From the NCBI GenBank assembly GCA_965112735.1, contig OZ218961.1:992001-1056000 (forward strand): a stretch of 64,000 nucleotides of DNA, in the 5' to 3' direction. The notes beneath the pieces were generated by a model, which was given only the letters and a program-made list of their open reading frames with translations, ran no database searches and was not told the origin of the DNA. Position numbers and translations under genes: made by a program. How positions within the stretch are numbered: the stretch's first letter is position 1; each line of letters begins with the position of its first letter. This DNA comes from Phaeosaccion multiseriatum. Its lineage: Eukaryota > Ochrophyta, other classes. Below are positions 53,207-64,000 of this stretch, piece by piece.

Positions 53207-55223
53207 GAGTAAAGATGGTGGGGAGTGCTCTTCCTTCTGCTTTCGTCGCTGTGCTTACTAACTAAGCTTCTGTGCTCCCTCACTTGCTGTGCAACTCTCC
53301 CTCACTTACGCAGCGAAGCATCATCTGGCCGGAGAAGAAGGGGGGCGGGGCCGAAAGCACCCACGCTATACTTCTGGATCCTAGAGCAGGCATCCCACTG
53401 GCGCTACAGAGCTTTCCTTTTTCTCGCGTGCTACCCGTCAACCCCTCTCCTCGACAGGTGTGTGTGTGTGTGTGTGTATGTGTGTGTGTCTAGTTATTGA
53501 GTTTCTCCACCAGAAATAAATGAGGTAAAACGATGGGAGCAGGGGAGGCATCTACCTGCATCCACCATCGTTGCCCTGACAACACCACCTCGGCACGCGT
53601 GTCCGCTGTGGGGCAGATTCACCGAAGCGTGGGGCTACCCATAGTCTCGTGGCTGCACAGAGGATTCAACGCCACCCTCATGACTTATGGAGCAGCAGGA
53701 GCAGGAAAGACGGCCGCCGTATTCGGGCTGGAGAGGGGCGTATTGAGCTACGAGGGCTTGCTCGACTCCGTGTTGGAAGGTATTTTCTCCACTGCCGCTG
53801 CCACCGAGGGCGAGGGCGAGGCAGCAGCAGCAGCAGCAGCAGGAGGAGGAGGAGGAGGAGGAGGAGGAGGAGGAGGAGGAGGAGGAGGAGGAGCAGCAGC
53901 AGCAGCAGGAGGAGGAGGAGGAGGAGGAGGAGGAGGAGGAGGAGGAGGAAGAGCAGGAGTAGCAGAAGGAACAGGAGCAGACCGCTTCCGAGTAGGGTTG
54001 AGCGCATGGGAGCTCGTCGGCGACGACAATGTGGTGGATCTTTTGCGTCCACAAGAACAAGAAGAAGAAGAAGAGCACCACCAAGATGGGGGGGGGGGGG
54101 CTGGGGGCGGTGGTGGGAGGGGAAGGGGAAGCGGTGTTGTGGGCACTTCCTCTTCCACCGCCAACGGGGGGAAAGGGAATGCCCCCCACATCCATGCACA
54201 GGCGGCCAGAGTGGTTGACTGCACTGTAGTCTCAGTGGAAGACATATTCACGGCGCGGGATCTGGTGTGCCTCATCAAGAGCAGGAGTGGCAATTGGAAG
54301 GCTTTGGGTACGGGGGGTGGTTGTTCTTCTTCAGCGGTTGGTGCTTCGGTGGATGGGGAAGGGGTTTGGGGGGGAGGGGGGTCCTTGCCGAGCTCTTTTG
54401 TAACGTTGCCCACGGTGGCCCATACCTTCATCAGAGTGACTCTTCATGACTTGGTGCGAGGAAGCGTAGCGACGCTCCACGTTGTGGACTTGGCGGGAAG
54501 GAACAACAGCAGCGCAGCCCCTCGTCAGCTGCACGCCTTTGATCGAGTCATTGCGGAACTCTCCACCGCCTCCACCTCGACCCTTCTCGGGTCATCATCA
54601 TCATCACCATCACCATCGGCATCAGCAGCATCAGAGAAAACCGCCACTACTACAGACACGGCTACTTCCGCTTCTGCTGCTGGAGAGGAAATCAGGCTCC
54701 TGTCGGCTCGAGAAAGTCTCCTCACCCAAGTGCTGGCGCCCATTGTGGCCGGCAACAACCGCACATGGATGCTCTTTTGCTGCACGGACGGAGAAGAGGC
54801 TTTCCTCGAGACGAAGCGTACCGTACAGATGGCTCAGAAAGCATGCACCGTCTCAAACGCCTGCGTGAGGACCGAGAGAAGACAAGAGGAGGAAGGGGGG
54901 GAGGATTTGCTCGTCGGTTTGACTATGCTCTCCAGTGAGGTTGTGCTCGCGCAACGAGGTTCCCGTGGTGTGGAGGAGGAGCTTGTGCCTTCGCCTTTGC
55001 AAGGAGGAGGAGGAGGAGGAGGAGGAGGGAGAGGAGGAGGAGGAGGAGGAGGAGGAGGAGGAGGAGGAGGAGGAGGGAGAGGAGGAGGAGGAGGAGATAG
55101 TGCCGTCGGTTCTCCAGCCTCTGCTGCTGGTGTTGGGGACAGTGAATGTCTTGCCCACTATCAAGTGGGGAGGAGCAAAGTCTTGGGAGGGAGTCTGCCT
55201 CCGAATGGGAAGCCCAACGGAAC

Positions 55224-55269
<46 letters not shown>

Positions 55270-56580
55270 GAGGAGGAGGAGGAGGGGGAGGGGGAGGAGG
55301 AAAAACAGGAGGGGAGGGAGGAGCAACAGCTGGAGGGGGACGCAAGTCATGGTGTCAACGTCTCTCGCTTGAAGCAAGAGATTGACAGCATGATGTCTGC
55401 GATGCTCACCGAGGCAATGCAACGCCAAAGCCATGGCCACGCCGACATTGAAGAGGGGGAGGAGGAGGTGCCACTGCCACTATCTCCTCCTTCGCCTCAT
55501 GCTCCTTCGCCCCATCCGCAGAGTACTTCGGGTTTCGCCGTGCGGGAAACTGCCGTGGAGGAGGAGGAGGAGGGGGAGGCGAAGGAGAAGGAAGAGGAGG
55601 AGAAGGGAGAGAGAGGGGAGGGGGAGGAGGAGGGGGGGGAGGAGGAGGGGGAGGTGGAGGGGCGGGAAGGCAGAGACAGGGATGGGGCTAGAAGAGAACG
55701 CAGCGATGTCCTCCAACGGCCGAGTAGCAGCAGCGGAGAGTCTGTGCTACGGAGAAACTACGAAGCGCTCTTGGGAATGTACAGGGAGGAATCGGTGCTG
55801 CGAAAGAGGGCGGAAGAGCAGCTGCGAGAGACCAAGCAAGAGCGGCTGGAGAGGGCAAGTCGGGCGGAGATTGCGTCTGCCACGCTGCAGGTGGAAAACC
55901 TCAGCCTCCGAGGCAAGTTGCGAAGACTGGAAGGAGACTCCGTGCATGCGGGACTCTTTGAAGCGTACGAGAGCGAAGTGGGTCGTCTGGAGGCCCAAAA
56001 CAAGGAGCTTCGGCAACGGAACGCCAGGCTGGAGCTACAACATGCCTCCTCCTGTCTACTCTTTGCCTCCTCCCCCTTCGGCGGCGGCGACGGTGATGGT
56101 GTTGGTGGTGGTGGCGGTGGCCTCGACTCAGCTGACTCAGCCACCACCACCACCACCACCACCAATAGCCATCGAAAGTACCGGAGGAGGCTGAGAGAGC
56201 TCCATGACCAAGTGATGGCCCTGCAGCACGCCCTGCACGAGTTGAAGCGAGGCGAACGTCGCTGCTTGGCGCAGGAATCGGTGACGGCGTCCTACGCTGC
56301 AAAAGTTCCGCAGCTGAGCAAGAAGCTTCGGCAAGCAGAGGACCAACTCAACTCTCTATACCTGTCGGACGCACGGGCACAAGCGACGATCGAACGGCTC
56401 CACGCAGAGAACGAGGCGTATCGGCGGAGTGAGGAGGCATGGGTGGGCGAGCGTGTCGAGCTTGAGCAGCAGGCTCGTGCCTTGAAAGCGCGGGTGTTGG
56501 AGATGAGGCGCGACGGTGCCAAGTACGAGAAAATTGCGCGCTTTATAGAAAAGCATACGGGGCGGCCTTTAGTTCCGTAG
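52979..56580 (+). CDS. Divergent kinesin-like coiled-coil protein
   Basis: Exons 52979-53149, 53314-53457 and about 53548-56580, giving about 1,115 residues. The third acceptor is weak and ambiguous; translation could instead start at 53533. The motor core is recognisable: RGFNATLMTYGAAGAGKTAA (P-loop), switch II LHVVDLAGR, and ESLLTQVLAPIVAGNNRTWM near the motor end. Switch I is degenerate: the place of the usual NxxSSRSH reads PTVAHTFIRVTL. Usual N-terminal strand motifs are not seen. Very long Gly/Ala, Glu and Gln runs are inserted in the motor. The C-terminus is clearly coiled coil (YEALLGMYREESVLRKRAEE, ESEVGRLEAQNKELRQRNAR). It may be a non-motile kinesin relative. It ends 150 bases from the convergent aminotransferase. 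Confidence 0.75.
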
Positions 56581-56733
56581 CTGTACTTGGAAGTTGAAGT
56601 TTCCGTAGAACTTCTCAGCAACGTAAACGCCTTTTATTTATTGTACTTACCATGGCTGCTCTTGACAAAAGCAAGTTGAGAGTCAAAACGTGTCCTTTTT
56701 TCTCCTCTTCTCTTTCCTCAGGCACTTCTTTAC

Positions 56734-57694
56734 CTAAAGAATTCTTGTCTGTCCCTTTGTACGCCCTCCTCGCCTCCTCGCATACACACTCTCTATCGCC
56801 TCTGCAAGGCGATCCACGTCCCCCGGGGTCGTATACACATGGGATGAGACACGCACATAAAGCCCGTCTGCGGAGAGGGGGGCAAATACACAGGCGCGTG
56901 CAGCGTGCAGGGGTACAAAGAGAGAAGGGGGTGTAGGGGTTGGGGAGGGAGGGACGGAGGGAGGGAGGGAGGGAGGGAGGGAGGGAGGGAGGGAGGGAGG
57001 GAGGGAGGGAGGGAGGGAGGGAGAGAGGGAGGGAGGGAGGGAGGGAGGGAGGGAGGGAGGGAGGGAGGGAGGGAGAGAGGGAGGGAAGGAGGGAGGGAGG
57101 GAGGGAGGGAGGGAGGGACGGAGGGAGGGAGGGAAGGTTAGTACTGTAAGCATACAAAATGGTATGTGACAGGCACTTTGGACCCGCCGCGCAAGTGGGC
57201 GGGGGGCATTGGTTGTACCCATCAATAACAACAGCAACGACAGCAACGATAACCACAACAACAACGCCAGCAAGAGCAACAGCAACGACAGCAACGATAA
57301 TAACTAAAACAACGACAACAGCAACAGCAACGACAACAACAAAAACAACAACAGCAATGACAACCACAGTCACAACCACCACAACAACCACAACCTCAAC
57401 AACAACAACAACAACAACTACAGTACTGCTTCTGCTCTATTACTACTATACCTAACTTTAAAACTAAAGCGGTTCTTGGAATGATCTCTTTCTTCACTGT
57501 ACATACCTCCCACGGCCTTGATGGGCGCTTCGACTTGGAAACCGAAGTGCAGAGCATCTTGAAGCTCCTTGGCCACGGTAGACAGAGAGAGGGGCAGGGG
57601 CGAAGACGATGATGCCACAGAAGCAGCCCCGCCACCGCCACCGCCACCACCACCATTTGCTGCCATCCCACCACCACCACCACCACCACCAACT

Positions 57695-57728
<34 letters not shown>

Positions 57729-58131
57729 CAGCTTCGAGTCCAAGTGTGCACGCATCACCATCGTCAATGTCATCATCATCATGCAGGTCATCATCATCAT
57801 CGTCAATGTCATCATCATCATGCAGGTCATCATCATCATGGTCGTTCCCGAGGAGCCGTGGAAGAGGCACGAGCGCCATTGCGTCGTGCATGCCCAGGGG
57901 AGCGATGGGAGGATACGTGCCCCCCGGGAGCGCCCTCCAGCGCCTCTGTAGCACTCCGAAGGCGTCCGCTGTCCTCTCCTATAACAATCAACACACGAAC
58001 AAACAGAAAAGCAAAGCAAAGCAAAGCAAAGGAGGAAGTCGAAGGTCGAAGAGAGGAGGGAGGAAGTGTCAGAGGCGGGCCATAAGTGCAGCAGCAGCAG
58101 TAGCAGCAACAGCAGCAGACACCCACACACG

Positions 58132-58178
<47 letters not shown>

Positions 58179-59231
58179 CTACGCACCCACCCCCTTACCC
58201 ACCTTCATTTGAAGGTATACGCTTCTTGAGCATGCTTTCCCCCCCCAAATGGCGAGCACTGTGGGTATGACCAACGCGGCACCGTAGTCTCTGGCCCCGT
58301 CCCAGAGGAAGGAGCTTGCAAAGCCTTCGCCGAAACCGTGCGAGATGACGCAGGGCTCCATGGATGCCTAGTGTCAGGACGGAGGGTGGGTGTCAGGACA
58401 TAAGGGTGGGGGGGGGGGGGAGGTGATGGGAGGACAGAGGGTGAGTGTCAGGACACAGGGATGGTCAAACAAACTGAAACTGCCATCTACAAACTGAAAC
58501 TGCCATCTACAAACTGACACTCAAACGGACCTGCTTGTCAGGGCATACATGGAGCATGGCCGCTCCTTTGGGGCAGCAGAGCCATTTGTGACAATTGCTT
58601 ACGTAATAGTCCGCTCTAGGGGAAGGAGAAGGAGGAGGGAGGAGGGAGGAGGGAGGAGGGGGACAGGGAGGGGAAGGGGAAGGGGAGGAGGGGGCTCAAT
58701 GGGCGGCAAATGGCCCGTCAAGACGTCAAGATGGCACTTCACGGCACGTCCATCTTGTCCAGCGAAGCTGTGTGAAGATGTAACTTCCCTCCTTCCTCCC
58801 TTCCTCCCTCGCCCTTCCTCCTCCCTCTCTCCCTCCCCTCCTCCCTCCAACCTTCCCTCTCTTCCTCTCTCCAACCCTCCCTCCCCTCCTTCCCTCCCTC
58901 CCTCCCTCCCTCCCCTCCTTCCCTCCCTCCCTCCCTCCCTCCCTCCCTCCCTCCCTCCCTCCCTCCCTCCTCTCTTACCCAATACTGCTAACGTCGAGAT
59001 CGAGCGAGCCCAAAGCATGGGCCCCATCCACAAGGACAGAGACGTTGTGAACCTTGCATAGGGCACAGAGCTAATGACGAGGAAGAGAGAGAGGGGGGAG
59101 AGGACAGGAAGGAGGGAGGGAGGGAGGGAGAGGGAGAGGGGGAACGATAGGGAGGGAGGGAGAGAGGGGGGGGGGGGGATGAGAGAGAGAGAGGGAGATG
59201 AATGGAGAGAAGCACACACTCGGATACACAT

Positions 59232-59278
<47 letters not shown>

Positions 59279-62200
59279 CATGCCCACACACATGCACACA
59301 CACATGTACATGCCCACACACATGCACACACACATGTACATGCCCACACATACACACACACACATGTACATGCCCACACATACACACACACACATGTACA
59401 TGCCCACACACATGCACACATGCGCACACACACATGCACACGCACACGCACACACACACACATGCGCACACGCGCACACACATGCACACACGCACACACA
59501 CACGCAAATACACATACACAAACGCAAATACACACACGCGCAAACACACACACATACGCAAATACACAAACACGCACGCGCACACACACTGTCGAAAATC
59601 GTTATCGAATGTCACTGTCGAAAATCGTTATCGATTATGTCACTGTCGAAAATCGATATCGATTATGTCCGTCCCACACACCTCCTTGACAGGGAGTGTG
59701 AGAGCGGTGTTGCTGGTCACGTGATCGAACACAGCGAAGCGCACACGGCCCTCGGCCTCCAGCAGGGCCGCTTCGACCTTTGGAGGGAGGGGGGGAGGGG
59801 AGAGGGTGAGAGAGAGAGGGTGGGAGAGAGAAAGAGGGGGGAGAGAGGGAGAGGAAGTGAGGGAGAGTGTGTGTGAAAGATGGAGGGAGGGAGGGAGGGA
59901 GGGAGGGAGGGAGGGAGAGAGGGAGGGAGAGAGTAGAGGGCGAGAGTGAAAGAGATAGAGAGACAGAGAGGCAGAGTGAGAGAGAGAGCTGCCTGCTTTG
60001 CTTGCTTGCTTTGCTTGCTTCCCTCTCATCTCACCTCGGCCAAGACCGCCTCCGGAGAGGGCACGGGAAGTGTCACCTCCACCTCTCGCCACACTGCTCC
60101 CTGGACAGACGCAGCACAAGCATTGAGCACAAGCATTTGGAGGCGCATGGGTAGGTAGGTAGGCAGGTAGGTAGGTAGGTAGGTAGGTAGGAAGCAGGGA
60201 GGTGCATAAGTAGGAAGGTAGTTGTGTAGGTCGGTAGGTAGGTAGGTAGGAGGTAGGAAGGAGGCAGGCAGGTAGGTAGGCAGGCAGGTAGGTAGATAGG
60301 TAGGCAGGTAGGTAGGTAGGTAGGTAGGTAGGCAGGAAGGTGGTAGGTAGGTAGATAGGCAGGTAGGTGTGTAGGCAGGTAGGTGTGTAGGCAGGTAGGT
60401 GTGTAGGCAGGTAGGTAGGTAGGTAGGTAGGTAGGTAGGAAGGTAGGTGTGTAGGTAGGGAGGGAGGGAGGGAAGTGTACGCATGTGGTCAGTTAAGGGG
60501 AAAAGAGGAGAGTTTTGGGGAGGGAGAAAGGAAGGAAGGAAGGAAGGAAGGAAGGAAGGGAGGGGGGGAGGGAGGGAGGGAGGGGAGAGAGAGAGGGAGG
60601 GATTGATTTCGTAAGCGTCGTGAACAGAGCCGGACAAGACAGCCTGCCTGCCCATATGTCTTCGTCTATCCCCCCCCCCCTCTCTGTGTGTGTGTGTGTG
60701 TGTGTTACTTCTCGCCTCCTTGCAGACGCCCTGTCCACCCCATCCGCTGCAATCCCTCCCTCTATTTCTCTCTCTCTCACCGTCCACTGCCATCCCTCGC
60801 CATTCCCGGCCTTCCTTTCCCCCTTACCCACTTACCACATCCATCCACTGCCATCCTTACCATCCACTGCAATCCCCCCCTACTCACCACTCGGCGGCTC
60901 TCTTGCCTTAGCATCTTCTTGACAGAGCCGTACCCGAGGCTCAGGGAAAGCACTTCATCACCGGGCTGGAAGGTGTTCAGAGCACTGAGGGAAGGGGGGA
61001 TAGAGTGGGATGGCAGTGGATTGATGGACCAATCAAAGCGCAGATGAGAGAGTATGTGTGTGTGAGAGAGGCGAATATATACATGTGTGTGTGTGTTACA
61101 TACGTAAATACATATATATTCAGGATAGCCACATACACACAATTACGTATGCATAGGTGACTCCTCTAAGTCAGTGAACATGTGTGCATATATCTCCTTC
61201 ACCTGCGAATGACGGCATTGAGGGCTGAGGATGCGTTAACGAGCAGGGCGAGGTTCTGGGGCTCCGCGCCGATGTGTTCGGCAAGCTGACGGGTGGAGTG
61301 CGCGAGGAGGGGTAGCAGCTCTCTGTCCATAAAGCGCAAGGGTTGCCTCTGGGAGGGAGGGAGGGAGGGAGGGAGAGATTCATTGACGGTGAGAAAGAAA
61401 AGGTGGGGACACTGACGCTGCTGCCCAAAGGCACTGGCATAGCTCTCCCCTTCCATACCACCGCCGCCAGGGCAACAGCACCACCACCACCACTGCCGCC
61501 GCCACCACCGCCGTCACTACCACCACCACTACTATCACTGCTATCACCACCACCACCGCTGCCGCCTTCGGCTCCTCCTAAACCACGCGAATCAGATCCA
61601 ACAGCTTGACCCCGTCGTACGTATGTGTACGTGTGACCTGTGGCATTACAGTCTGATGTCTGAACGTATGTATGGCCCTACCCTACGATCCATACTACAA
61701 CCCATCGTGTAACCCGTGACCCTTGGTGTTACCCACCTCAAGATGCATCCTCCAGGCGTTGGCCTCCACTACGGCAACCTTGAAGGCCGCTGAGCGGTAT
61801 GAAGAGTAACAATAACACATCAAGAACAAAGGAACAAAAGAAACAAAAAGGTAAAGAAGGTGAAGACAACACAAGCAAGGACAATGAGCAACGAACAATG
61901 GGCAGCAGTATGCGTTGCCTAATTCCGCATGAGATCAACCCTCCCTTCCTCCCTCCCTTCCTTCCTCTCTCCCTCCCTCCCTTCCTTCTTTACTCTCTCC
62001 CTCCCTCCGTTCGTCCATCCCTCCCTTCCTTCTTTACTCTCTCCCTCCCTCCGGTCGTCCATCCATCCCCCCCACCTCTCTTGCGTCTTGATGCTTTCAA
62101 ACACTGTCTTCCTGATAGTGAGAACATGAGTGCGTGCGTGTGTGCATGTGTGCCTCACCTCCAAAGGCTCCGTGGTTGAGAAAGGACCAGGAAGGATCCA

Positions 62201-62781
62201 AAAGGAAAAGGTTTTTGGCAGCCGCAGAGCCGAAGGCGGGAAAGGGGGAGGGGGCAGTGTGTTCACTGTTACCGTCCCTGTTTTCTCTTCTGCTGACTTT
62301 CACGATGTCTGAAGGTAGAGGAGGTGGTGTGTACCTGTTGTGAGTGAAGGGAAGAGGGTGGATGGGTAGGTGGTGAGTGAGTTGGGGTTGGGGGGGAGAG
62401 GGAGGGAGGGAGGGAGGGAGGGAGGGAGTGTGGGAGGGAAACAGACAGGTCATGGGGCTCCTTCCCACAGAACAAAGGCGGACTCTCCCATACTCACCTC
62501 TCCTTGGGAAGTCTCAGCAGCTCCTCGACATTGTCCGAATGGAACGACCCGAAGCCTCGGTATCCTCGGTGTCGCTCCTCCTCCTCGTCCTCCTCGTCCT
62601 CCTCCTCGCCCCTTTCTCTCGTTGAGGCCCTTACTACTGGCGGGCCGTCTGTGATGGTGCTACCAGAGCGAGTGCAGAGACGAAAAACTTGACTGCATCG
62701 CGCCGCAGCGGTAGCGTGGCGTCTAAGATTACAGTGAAGATACGCGAAGCTCATCGGGAGGAGGGCGGGATTTCCCCCCAA
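56734..62781 (-). CDS. Class-V PLP aminotransferase (isopenicillin-N-epimerase-like)
   Basis: Exons 62498-62781, 62159-62292, 61737-61789, 61203-61348, 60888-60984, 60035-60100, 59682-59777, 58979-59070, 58531-58615, 58203-58367, 57507-57978, 56734-56867, with all phases matching, about 607 residues. Conserved blocks in order: [69 protein letters not shown], the cofactor-binding [13 protein letters not shown], the PLP-binding Lys in [27 protein letters not shown], and [21 protein letters not shown] near the end. PLP dependence is secure; the substrate is not, since the subfamily includes epimerases, desulfurases and decarboxylating enzymes. Exon 57507-57978 carries a microsatellite insertion giving alternating Asp-rich/His runs and Ala/Gly tracts. 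The N-terminus (from 62781 or 62754) is Arg/Ala/Ser-rich and could be an organelle transit peptide. Confidence 0.92.
56942..57135. repeat. GGGA tetranucleotide array
   Basis: About 48 units of (GGGA)n with few changes, in the last aminotransferase intron. In sense it is (CCCT)n upstream of the final acceptor at 56868. Confidence 0.9.
59228..59590. repeat. CA-rich minisatellite
   Basis: Units of CACACACATGTACATGCCCA and (AC)n-type variants in the aminotransferase intron between exons 59070 and 59682. Confidence 0.88.
59587..59668. repeat. Three copies of an AT-rich palindromic unit
   Basis: Three tandem copies of CACTGTCGAAAATCGTTATC followed by GATTATGT-type ends. The third contains the palindrome ATCGATATCGAT. 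It lies between exons of the aminotransferase, just past the CA array. Confidence 0.8.
60148..60463. repeat. GGTA tetranucleotide array
   Basis: (GTAG)n with GCAG and TGTG variants over about 315 bases, in the aminotransferase intron between exons 60035-60100 and 60888-60984. Confidence 0.9.
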
Positions 62782-63250
62782 CCCTCCTCTCTTCTCTGCC
62801 TTCTTGGCTTCGCTACAGCTGTATGTGTGGACCTACATCGACGCAGCCACATTTCTTTGCTCTTTCCATATGTACACGGAGAGATTTATGTGATCTTTAT
62901 GTTCTCTCTCTCTCGATCATTAACTTACGAGTCTAAGCTGATCGATCTTTGGCGACGGTTGACGGCCCGTTGGTCATCCCGGGCAGCCCCGCCTTCTTCT
63001 TCTTGCTATATATATGTTCTTCGACAGGAATAGAAAAGCAGTTAGATGAGTGCCGGAAGAAGCAAGAGCGCGACGGCGACCACTTCCGGCTAGAGCATAT
63101 GTGCCGCTTGCTGACGAACAAAGAACACAGCAAGCTCACACTGTTGAGGTGACCGTTTGAGGCAAGGAAATCGACACCCTCCCTTCGTCTCTTCTCTCCT
63201 CCTTGAACAAGGCAGGAAGGAAAGAAGACAGTTCACGAACGAGAGGGGCC
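62782..63250. other. Divergent intergenic region
   Basis: Lies between the aminotransferase start and the coiled-coil gene, so it is probably their shared promoter. It contains a short plus-strand open stretch (62949-63152) whose second half, GIEKQLDECRKKQERDGDHF onwards, has coding-like composition. I could not link it to another exon. Confidence 0.4.
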
Positions 63251-63796
63251 ATGGCTGGGAACTCCTCCTCGGCCCGGAGGCCGCTCCATCCGGACCTATC
63301 GCCGTCGATCTCTCTTACCATGGAGCTGGAGGAGGAGAGGCAGCAACTGGCGGCGGCGAGAAAGGTGCTGGAACAGCGTTATCTCTTCCGGCACGCCACG
63401 ATTACCGAGTTTGGGAAGGTTCACGCGACGAGCCTGAAGAACGTCAAGGTCAAGTTCTTCAAGCAGTGCAAGGTGGCCAAACAAAGGAACGAGGAGGTGC
63501 TGAAGCTCATTCGAAAGGTTGGTTAGGTTGTTGTTGGTTGGTTGGTTGGTTGGTTGTTGATTACCTAGTCCGCCTTGTGTCTACTCGCCTGAACTCGGTC
63601 GCCTGTAAGGCTATATAAGGTCGCTAAAAGCGGCTCGCTCCCGAAGTAATCTGTGTGCTGTCAACCGCCCTGCCTCTCCCTAATCCTCCCTCCTTCAGTC
63701 GACCCATCTCCTCTTCAGTGTCATCACCCGCTGCTACTCTCTCTCCCTAACCTCCCCTCCTGCCCTCCCCGTCCCCTTTACAATCTCTTCACCCGC

Positions 63797-63834
<38 letters not shown>

Positions 63835-64000
63835 CCTCCCTGCCCCCTTCACAGACCAACGAAGACTTCAAGGCCAAAGAGGATGCAGTGGCCTCGATGC
63901 GGCAACTCAGACAGCAACAGGAGCGCTTTCTCACACAGGTGGAAACTGTCAGGCCGTCGTGGCAAGAAGAGCAGGTACGTACGTACACGTATGTGTGTAC
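63251..64000 (+). CDS. Coiled-coil protein, partial (3' end outside window)
   Basis: Exons 63251-63517 and 63855-63974, both phase 0, with a GTACGT donor at 63975; the gene runs off the window. The start at 63251 sits in CCATGGC; an in-frame upstream Met at 63203 is less likely. The product is highly charged and helical: MELEEERQQLAAARKVLEQR, SLKNVKVKFFKQCKVAKQRN, then KAKEDAVASMRQLRQQQERF. I do not recognise the family. The intron contains (GGTT)n and (CT)n stretches. Confidence 0.65.

Noticed and set aside
57159-57455. Thr-rich frame, possible glycoprotein
   Set aside because: (ACA)n-type sequence in an aminotransferase intron; no start or signal context.

Overview
This window is nuclear DNA from a eukaryote. 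Every confident gene is split by short GT-AG spliceosomal introns, about 70-1,550 bases long. The sequence is GC-rich and unusually full of microsatellites and minisatellites, both inside introns and inside coding exons, where they encode runs of Gly, Glu, Ser, Gln, Asn, His and Asp. The gene set is a cytosolic/vacuolar GH38 alpha-mannosidase, a mitochondrial E2/E3BP lipoyl protein, SHPRH, a MASE1 hybrid histidine kinase, a kinesin-like protein and FNIP-like repeat proteins. That mix suggests a protist or alga. A stramenopile microalga is my guess, but nothing here proves the lineage.

Layout. 1-5063 (-): AMS1/MAN2C1-type alpha-mannosidase, cut by the window start. 5566-6037: a 472-bp inverted-repeat element. 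6113-7361 (-): FNIP-like repeat gene broken by a 4-bp insertion. 7501-9492 (+): helical-repeat-like gene of unknown function. 11206-14842 (+): pyruvate dehydrogenase E2-like/E3-binding protein with a lost catalytic His. 15929-33039 (-): an 18-exon SHPRH-type SNF2/PHD/RING protein of about 3,256 residues. 33623-34960 (-): intact FNIP-like paralogue. 35490-45809 (-): about 15-exon WD-repeat protein. 46956-50954 (+): MASE1 hybrid histidine kinase. 51804-52083: second inverted-repeat element. 52979-56580 (+): divergent kinesin-like protein. 56734-62781 (-): 12-exon class-V PLP aminotransferase. 63251 to the window end (+): start of a coiled-coil gene. Exon boundaries were set by hand from conserved motifs, GT/AG sites and phase. 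For the E2-like, SHPRH, histidine kinase and aminotransferase genes the summed exons keep frame throughout.

The genes do not form a pathway. The most unusual content is at the DNA level. (1) A 10-mer, TAYCACCAAC, usually embedded in CTG/CAG repeats, occurs at least 24 times exactly. It lies in several genes, in both orientations and three reading frames, and in introns. (2) Introns in two unrelated genes, the histidine kinase and SHPRH, start with nearly the same 29 bases, and those bases contain this motif. The histidine-kinase intron also ends in the inverted motif at its 3' splice site, which looks like an introner-type transposable intron. (3) Two small elements have perfect or near-perfect ~27-30 bp terminal inverted repeats and internal palindromes. 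(4) Several genes have tandem repeats lying on or next to their stop codons.
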